From Microplitis mediator (lineage: Eukaryota; Arthropoda; Insecta; Hymenoptera; Braconidae), in contig NC_079970.1 in NCBI RefSeq assembly GCF_029852145.1, forward strand, positions 24,804,331 to 24,868,330: a DNA stretch of 64,000 nt, given 5' to 3'. Position numbers and translations under genes: made by a program. Below, one piece after another: positions 55,701 to 64,000 of the stretch. Numbering within the stretch: position 1 is the first letter of the stretch; each line of letters opens with the position of its first letter. Under the pieces are notes generated by a model, which saw only the letters and a program-made list of their open reading frames with translations, was not told where the DNA came from and searched no databases.

Positions 55701-58700
55701 GGTCTTGCCGTTTCACTTCGTCTTTTGATTCTGATTTTTTTCGAAAATTAACTATTTGACACTAGTTTCCCATCGGAAATTTCCCGAGGAACACGATCGT
55801 GGAAGTTGTTTAGCTGAGCAGTCGCTAGATTTGTCATAAATAATCAAAATGCCCCGGAAAATAGAAATAATTCAGGTCTTGCCGTTTCACTTCGTCTTTT
55901 GATTCTGATTTTTTTCGAAAATTAACTATTTGACACTAGTTTCCTATCGGAGATTTCCCGAGGAACACGATCAGGAAAGTAGTTTAGCTGAGCAGTCGCT
56001 AGATTCGTCAGAAATAATCAAAATGCCCCGGAAAATAGAAATAATTCAGGTCTTGCTGTTTCACTTCGTCTTTTGATTCTGATTTTTTTCGAAAATTAAC
56101 TATTTGACACTAGTTTCCTATCGGAAATTTCCCGAGGAACACGATCGTGGAAGTTGTTTAGCTGAGCAGTCCCTAGATTCGTTAGAATCAATCAAAATGC
56201 CCCGGAAGAGAGAAATAATTCAGGTCTTGCCGTTTCACTTCGTCTTTTGATTCTGATTTTTTTCGAAAATTAGCTATTTGACACTAGTTTCCTATCGGAG
56301 ATTTCCCGAGGAACACGATCAGGAAAGTAGTTTAGCTGAGCAGTCGCTAGATTCGTCAGAAATAATCAAAATGCCCCGGAAAATAGAAATAATTCAGGTC
56401 TTGCCGTTTCACTTCGTCTTTTGATTCTGATTTTTTTCGAAAATTAACTATTTGACACTAGTTTCCCATCGGAAATTTCCCGAGGAACACGATCGTGGAA
56501 GTTGTTTAGCTGAGCAGTCCCTAGATTCGTTAGAATCAATCAAAATGCCCCGGAAGAGAGAAATAATTCAGGTCTTGCCGTTTCACTTCGACTTTTGATT
56601 CTGATTTTTTTCGAAAATTAGCTATTTGACACCAGTTTCCCATCGGAAATTTTCCGAGGAACACGATCGTGAAAGTACTTTAGCTGAGCAGTCGCTAGAT
56701 TCGTCAGAAATAATCAAAATGCCCCGGAAAATAGAAGTAATTCAGGTCTTGCCGTTTCACTCCATCTTTTGATTCTGATTTTTTGCGAAAATTAGCTATT
56801 TGACACTAGTTTCTCATCGGAAATTTCCCGAGAAACTCGATCGTGAAAGTACTTTAGCTGAGCAGTCGCTAGATTCGTCAGAATCAATCAAAATGCCCCG
56901 GAAGAGAGAAATAATTCAGGTCTTGCCGTTTCACTTCGTCTTTTGATTCTGATTTTTTTCGAAAATTAACTATTTGACACTAGTGTTCCATCGGAAATTT
57001 CCCGAGGAACACGATCGTGGAAGTTGTTTAGCTGAGCAGTCCCTAGATTCGTTAGAATCAATCAAAATGCCCCGGAAGAGAGAAGTAATTCAGGTCTTGC
57101 CGTTTCACTCCATCTTTTGATTCTGATTTTTTGCGAAAATTAGCTATTTGACACTAGTTTCTCATCGGAAATTTCCCGAGGAACACGATCAGGAAAGTAC
57201 TTTAGCTGAGCAGTCGCGAGATTCGTCAGAATCAATCAAAATGCCCCGGAAAATAGAAATAATTCAGGTCTTGCCGTTTCACTTCGTCTTTTGATTCTGA
57301 TTTTTTTCGAAAATTAGCTATTTGACACTAGTTTCCCATCGGAAATATCCCGAGGAACACGATCAGGAAAGTAGTTTAGCTGAGCAGTCGCTAGATTCGT
57401 CAGAATCAATCAAAAAGCCCCGGAAGATCGAAATAATTCAGGTCTTGCCGTTTCACTTCGTCTTTTGATTCTGATTTTTTTCGAAAATTAACTATTTGAC
57501 ACTAGTTTCCCATCGAAAATTTCCCGAGGAACACGATCGTGAAAGTTGTTTAGCTGAGCAGTCGCTAGATTCGTCAGAATCAATCAAAATGCCCCGGAAA
57601 ATAGAAATAATTCAAGTCTTGCCGTTTTACTTCGTCTTTTGATTCTGATTTTTTTCGAAAATTTGCTATTTGACACTAGTTTTCCATCGGAAATTTCCCG
57701 AGGAACACGATCAGGAAAGTAGTTTAGCTGAGCAGTCGCTAGATTCGTCAGAATCAATCAAAAAGCCCCGGAAGATCGAAATAATTCAGGTCTTGCCGTT
57801 TCACTTCGTGTTTTGATTCTGATTTTTTGCGAAAATTAGCTATTTGACACTAGTTTCCCATCGGAAATTTCCCGAGGAACACGATCGTGAAAGTTGTTTA
57901 GCTGAGCAGTCCCTAGATTCGTTAGAATCAATCAAAATGCCCCGGAAGATCGAAATAATTCAGGTCTTGCCGTTTCACTTCGTCTTTTGATTCTGATTTT
58001 TTTCGAAAATTAGCTATTTGACACTAGTTTCCCATCGGAAATTTCCCGAGGAACACGATCGTGAAAGTACTTTAGCTGAGCAGTCGCTAGATTTGTCATA
58101 AATAATCAAAATGCCCCGGAAAATAGAAGTAATTCAGGTCTTGCCGTTTCACTCCATTTTTTGATTCTGATTTTTTGCGAAAATTAGCTATTTGACACTA
58201 GTTTCCCATCGGAAATTTCCCGAGGAACACGATCAGGAAAGTAGTTTAGCTGAGCAGTCGCTAGATTCGTCAGAATCAATCAAAAAGCCCCGGAAGATCG
58301 AAATAATTCAGGTCTTGCCGTTTCACTTCGTCTTTTGATTCTGATTTTTTGCGAAAATTAGCTATTTGACACCAGTTTCCCATCGGAAATTTTCCGAGGA
58401 ACTCGATCGTGAAAGTACTTTAGCTGAGCAGTCGCTAGATTCGTCAGAATCAATCAAAATTCCCCGGAAAATAGAAATAATTCAGGTCTTGCCGTTTCAC
58501 TTCGTCTTTTGATTCTGATTTTTTTCGAAGATTAACTATTTGACACTAGTTTCCCATCGGAAATTTTCCGAGGAACACGATCGTGAAAGTTGTTTAGCTG
58601 AGCAGTCCCTAGATTCGTTAGAATCAATCAAAAAGCCCCGGAAGATCGAAATAATTCAGGTCTTGCCGTTTCACTTCGTCTTTTGATTCGGATTATTTTC

Positions 58701-61700
58701 GAAAATTAACTATTTCACACCAGTTTCCCATCGGAAATTTCCCGAGGAACACGATCGTGAAAGTACTTTAGCTGAGCAGTCGCAAGATTCGTCAGAATCA
58801 ATCAAAAAGCCCCGGAAGATCGAAATAATTCAGGTCTTGCCGTTTCACTTCGTCTTTTGATTCGGATTATTTTCGAAAATTAACTATTTGACACCAGTTT
58901 CCCATCGGAAATTTCCCGAGGAACACGATCGTGAAAGTACTTTAGCTGAGCAGTCGCAAGATTCATCAGAAATAATCAAAATGCCCCGAAAAATAGAAGT
59001 AATTCAGGTCTTGCCGTTTCACTCCATTTTTTGATTCTGATTTTTTGCGAAAATTAGCTATTTGACACTAGTTTCCCATCGGAAATTTTCCGAAGAACAC
59101 GATCGTGAAAGTACTTTAGCTGAGCAGTCGCTAGATTCGTCAGAAATAATCAAAATGCCCCGGAAAATAGAAATAATTCAGGTCTTGCCGTTTCACTTCG
59201 TCTTTTGATTCTGATTTTTTGCGAAAATTAGCTATTTGACACTAGTTTCCCATCGGAAATTTCCCGAGGAACACGATCGTGGAAGTTGTTTAGCTGAGCA
59301 GTCCCTAGATTCGTTAGAATCAATCAAAATGCCCCGGAAGAGAGAAATAATTCAGGTCTTGCCGTTTCACTTCGTCTTTTGATTCTGATTTTTTTCGAAA
59401 ATTAGCTATTTGACACTAGTTTCCTATCGGAGATTTCCCGAGGAACACGATCAGGAAAGTAGTTTAGCTGAGCAGTCGCTAGATTCGTCAGAAATAATCA
59501 AAATGCCCCGGAAAATAGAAATAATTCAGGTCTTGCCGTTTCACTTCGTCTTTTGATTCTGATTTTTTTCGAAAATTAACTATTTGACACTAGTTTCCCA
59601 TCGGAAATTTCCCGAGGAACACGATCGTGGAAGTTGTTTAGCTGAGCAGTCCCTAGATTCGTTAGAATCAATCAAAATGCCCCGGAAGAGAGAAATAATT
59701 CAGGTCTTGCCGTTTCACTTCGACTTTTGATTCTGATTTTTTTCGAAAATTAGCTATTTGACACCAGTTTCCCATCGGAAATTTTCCGAGGAACACGATC
59801 GTGAAAGTACTTTAGCTGACCAGTCGCTAGATTCGTCAGAAATAATCAAAATGCCCCGGAAAATAGAAGTAATTCAGGTCTTGCCGTTTCACTCCATCTT
59901 TTGATTCTGATTTTTTGCGAAAATTAGCTATTTGACACTAGTTTCTCATCGGAAATTTCCCGAGGAACACGATCAGGAAAGTAGTTTAGCTGAGCAGTCC
60001 CTAGATTTATCAGAATCAATCAAAATGCCCCGGAAAATAGAAATAATTCAGGTCTTGCCGTTTCACTTCGTCTTTTGATTCTGATTTTTTTCGAAACTTA
60101 GATATTTGACACCAGTTTCCCATCGGAAATTTCCCGAGGAACACGATCGTGAAAGTACTTCAGCTGAGCAGTCGCTAGATTCGTCAGAATCAATCAAAAT
60201 GCCCCGGAAAATAGAAATAATTCAGGTCTTGCCGTTTTACTTCATCTTTTGATTCTGATTTTTGTCGAAAATTAGCTATTTGACACTAGTTTCCCATCGG
60301 AGATTTCCCGAGGAACACGATCAGGAAAGTAGTTTAGCTGAGCAGTCTCTAGATTCGTCAGAATCAATCAAAATGCCCCGGAAAATAGAAGTAATTCAGG
60401 TCTTGCCGTTTCACTTTGTCTTTTGATTCTGATTTTTTTCGAAAATTAACTATTTGACATCAGTTTCCCATCGGAAATTTCCCGAGGAACACGATCGTGA
60501 AAGTACTTTAGCTGAGCAGTCGCTAGATTTGTCATAAATAATCAAAATGCCCCGGAAAATAGAAATAATTCAGGTCTTGCCGTTTCACTTCGTCTTTTGA
60601 TTCTGATTTTTTTCGAAAATTAACTATTTGACACTAGTTTCCCATCGGAAATTTTCCGAGGAACACGATCGTGAAAGTTGTTTAGCTGAGCAGTCCCTAG
60701 ATTCGTTAGAATCAATCAAAATGCCCCGGAAGAGAGAAATAATTCAGGTCTTGCCGTTTCACTTCGTCTTTTGATTCTGATTTTTTTCGAAAATTAGCTA
60801 TTTGACACCAGTTTCCCATCGGAAATTTTCCGAGGAACTCGATCGTGAAAGTACTTTAGCTGAGCAGTCACTAGATTCGTCAGAATCAATCAAAATGCCC
60901 CGGAAAATAGAAATAATTCAGGTCTTGCCGTTTCACTTCGTCTTTTGATTCTGATTTTTTTCGAAAATTAACTATTTGACACTAGTTTCCCATCGGAAAT
61001 TTTCCGAGGAACACGATCGTGAAAGTTGTTTAGCTGAGCAGTCCCTAGATTCGTTAGAATCAATCAAAATGCCCCGGAAGAGAGAAATAATTCAGGTCTT
61101 GCCGTTTCACTTCGTCTTTTGATTCTGATTTTTTTCGAAAATTAGCTATTTGACACTAGTTTCCCATCGGAAATATCCCGAGGAACACGATCAGGAAAGT
61201 AGTTTAGCTGAGCAGTCGCTAGATTCGTCAGAAATAATCAAAATGCCCCGGAAAATAGAAATAATTCAGGTCTTGCCGTTTCACTTCGTCTTTTGATTCT
61301 GATTTTTTGCGAAAATTAGCTATTTGACACTAGTTTCCCATCGGAAATTTCCCGAGGAACACGATCGTGGAAGTTGTTCAGCTGAGCAGTCCCTAGATTC
61401 GTTAGAATCAATCAAAATGCCCCGGAAGAGAGAAATAATTCAGGTCTTGCCGTTTCACTTCGTCTTTTGATTCTGATTTTTTTCGAAAATTAGCTATTTG
61501 ACACTAGTTTCCTATCGGAGATTTCCCGAGGAACACGATCAGGAAAGTAGTTTAGCTGAGCAGTCGCTAGATTCGTCAGAAATAATCAAAATGCCCCGGA
61601 AAATAGAAATAATTCAGGTCTTGCCGTTTCACTTCGTCTTTTGATTCTGATTTTTTTCGAAAATTAACTATTTGACACTAGTTTCCCATCGGAAATTTCC

Positions 61701-64000
61701 CGAGGAACACGATCGTGGAAGTTGTTTAGCTGAGCAGTCCCTAGATTCGTTAGAATCAATCAAAATGCCCCGGAAGAGAGAAATAATTCAGGTCTTGCCG
61801 TTTCACTTCGACTTTTGATTCTGATTTTTTTCGAAAATTAGCTATTTGACACCAGTTTCCCATCGGAAATTTTCCGAGGAACACGATCGTGAAAGTACTT
61901 TAGCTGAGCAGTCGCTAGATTCGTCAGAAATAATCAAAATGCCCCGGAAAATAGAAGTAATTCAGGTCTTGCCGTTTCACTCCATCTTTTGATTCTGATT
62001 TTTTGCGAAAATTAGCTATTTGACACTAGTTTCTCATCGGAAATTTCCCGAGGAACACGATCAGGAAAGTAGTTTAGCTGAGCAGTCCCTAGATTTATCA
62101 GAATCAATCAAAATGCCCCGGAAAATAGAAATAATTCAGGTCTTGCCGTTTCACTTCGTCTTTTGATTCTGATTTTTTTCGAAACTTAGATATTTGACAC
62201 CAGTTTCCCATCGGAAATTTCCCGAGGAACACGATCGTGAAAGTACTTCAGCTGAGCAGTCGCTAGATTCGTCAGAATCAATCAAAATGCCCCGGAAAAT
62301 AGAAATAATTCAGGTCTTGCCGTTTTACTTCATCTTTTGATTCTGATTTTTGTCGAAAATTAGCTATTTGACACTAGTTTCCCATCGGAGATTTCCCGAG
62401 GAACACGATCAGGAAAGTAGTTTAGCTGAGCAGTCTCTAGATTCGTCAGAATCAATCAAAATGCCCCGGAAAATAGAAGTAATTCAGGTCTTGCCGTTTC
62501 ACTTTGTCTTTTGATTCTGATTTTTTTCGAAAATTAACTATTTGACATCAGTTTCCCATCGGAAATTTCCCGAGGAACACGATCGTGAAAGTACTTTAGC
62601 TGAGCAGTCGCTAGATTTGTCATAAATAATCAAAATGCCCCGGAAAATAGAAATAATTCAGGTCTTGCCGTTTCACTTCGTCTTTTGATTCTGATTTTTT
62701 TCGAAAATTAACTATTTGACACAAGTTTCCCATCGGAAATTTTCCGAGGAACACGATCGTGAAAGTTGTTTAGCTGAGCAGTCCCTAGATTCGTTAGAAT
62801 CAATCAAAATGCCCCGGAAGAGAGAAATAATTCAGGTCTTGCCGTTTCACTTCGTCTTTTGATTCTGATTTTTTTCGAAAATTAGCTATTTGACACCAGT
62901 TTCCCATCGGAAATTTTCCGAGGAACTCGATCGTGAAAGTACTTTAGCTGAGCAGTCACTAGATTCGTCAGAATCAATCAAAATGCCCCGGAAAATAGAA
63001 ATAATTCAGGTCTTGCCGTTTCACTTCGTCTTTTGATTCTGATTTTTTTCGAAAATTAACTATTTGACACTAGTTTCCCATCGGAAATTTTCCGAGGAAC
63101 ACGATCGTGAAAGTTGTTTAGCTGAGCAGTCCCTAGATTCGTTAGAATCAATCAAAATGCCCCGGAAGAGAGAAATAATTCAGGTCTTGCCGTTTCACTT
63201 CGTCTTTTGATTCTGATTTTTTTCGAAAATTAGCTATTTGACACTAGTTTCCCATCGGAAATATCCCGAGGAACACGATCAGGAAAGTAGTTTAGCTGAG
63301 CAGTCGCTAGATTCGTCAGAATCAATCAAAAAGCCCCGGAAGATCGAAATAATTCAGGTCTTGCCGTTTCACTTCGTCTTTTGATTCGGATTATTTTCGA
63401 AAATTAACTATTTGACACCAGTTTCCCATCGGAAATTTCCCGAGGAACACGATCGTGAAAGTACTTTAGCTGAGCAGTCGCAAGATTCATCAGAAATAAT
63501 CAAAATGCCCCGGAAAATAGAAGTAATTCAGGTCTTGCCGTTTCACTCCATTTTTTGATTCTGATTTTTTGCGAAAATTAGCTATTTGACACTAGTTTCC
63601 CATCGGAAATTTTCCGAAGAACACGATCGTGAAAGTACTTTAGCTGAGCAGTCGCTAGATTCGTCAGAAATAATCAAAATGCCCCGGAAAATAGAAATAA
63701 TTCAGGTCTTGCCGTTTCACTTCGTCTTTTGATTCTGATTTTTTGCGAAAATTAGCTATTTGACACTAGTTTCCCATCGGAAATTTCCCGAGGAACACGA
63801 TCGTGGAAGTTGTTTAGCTGAGCAGTCCCTAGATTCGTTAGAATCAATCAAAATGCCCCGGAAGAGAGAAATAATTCAGGTCTTGCCGTTTCACTTCGTC
63901 TTTTGATTCTGATTTTTTTCGAAAATTAGCTATTTGACACTAGTTTCCTATCGGAGATTTCCCGAGGAACACGATCAGGAAAGTAGTTTAGCTGAGCAGT
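40786..64000. repeat. 174-bp satellite array, about 133 monomers, runs off the window
   Basis: The landmark GACACTAG occurs at 40792, 40966, 41140, 41314 and 41488, exactly 174 bp apart, and the last full one is at 63936. That is 133 periods with a net drift of only 2 bp. All monomers lie in one orientation. They are visibly less AT-rich than the flanking DNA and differ by a limited set of recurring substitutions, for example GATCGTGAAAGTAC, GATCAGGAAAGTAG and GATCGTGGAAGTTG. No insertion by any of the window's MITEs is seen. 174 is a multiple of three, yet every frame is closed by stops. The monomer size is near nucleosome-plus-linker length, typical of centromeric or pericentromeric satellites. 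Confidence 0.95.

Noticed and set aside
40786..64000. CRISPR-like regular repeats
   Set aside because: There are no unique spacers: the 174-bp units abut head to tail, and the context is a eukaryotic genome.

Overview
This is eukaryotic nuclear DNA, almost certainly from an insect. The gene models have short introns with GT-AG borders, the non-coding DNA is very AT-rich and full of small palindromic transposons, and the proteins are animal orthologues. The compact genes, high AT content and repeat style suggest a hymenopteran, perhaps a parasitoid wasp, but that is an inference I cannot prove from the window.

Layout. (1) 1-15090, minus strand: the BAG-domain co-chaperone starvin/BAG3 (stv), 3' part cut by the window edge. 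It has two alternative first coding exons (14923-15090 and 6530-6586) that join the same large exon in phase 0. The second has its own TATA/Inr promoter with a heat-shock-element array. Its introns hold many MITEs, including a TIR-bounded element with five 197-bp internal tandem units. (2) 17810-23687, minus: a BRAT1 orthologue, ten coding exons, 998 aa, with the C-terminal Asp-Cys-Tyr of the family. (3) 24382-26038, plus: CPLANE2/RSG1, a ciliogenesis GTPase-like protein, divergent from BRAT1. (4) 26162-28007, minus: PEX11, a peroxisome-proliferation protein, convergent with CPLANE2. (5) 29791-33460, minus: an unrecognised secreted Gln-rich protein of 1033 aa. (6) 37103-39552, plus: METTL25B/RRNAD1-like methyltransferase, 502 aa. 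(7) About 40.79 kb to the end: an uninterrupted array of about 133 copies of a 174-bp satellite monomer, all in one orientation, with multi-monomer higher-order duplications.

The genes look like an ordinary mix of housekeeping loci with separate roles (proteostasis, Integrator regulation, cilia, peroxisomes, methylation); I see no operon-like or defence-system logic. The exons were assembled by hand from reading frame, splice sites and family resemblance; the five complete gene models have total coding lengths divisible by three. One palindromic MITE family, with target duplications of about 8 bp (hAT-like), occurs eleven times in recognisable form, plus four divergent relatives, in the gene-bearing 40 kb and not at all in the satellite. 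No tRNA, rRNA, CRISPR array or viral gene was recognised.
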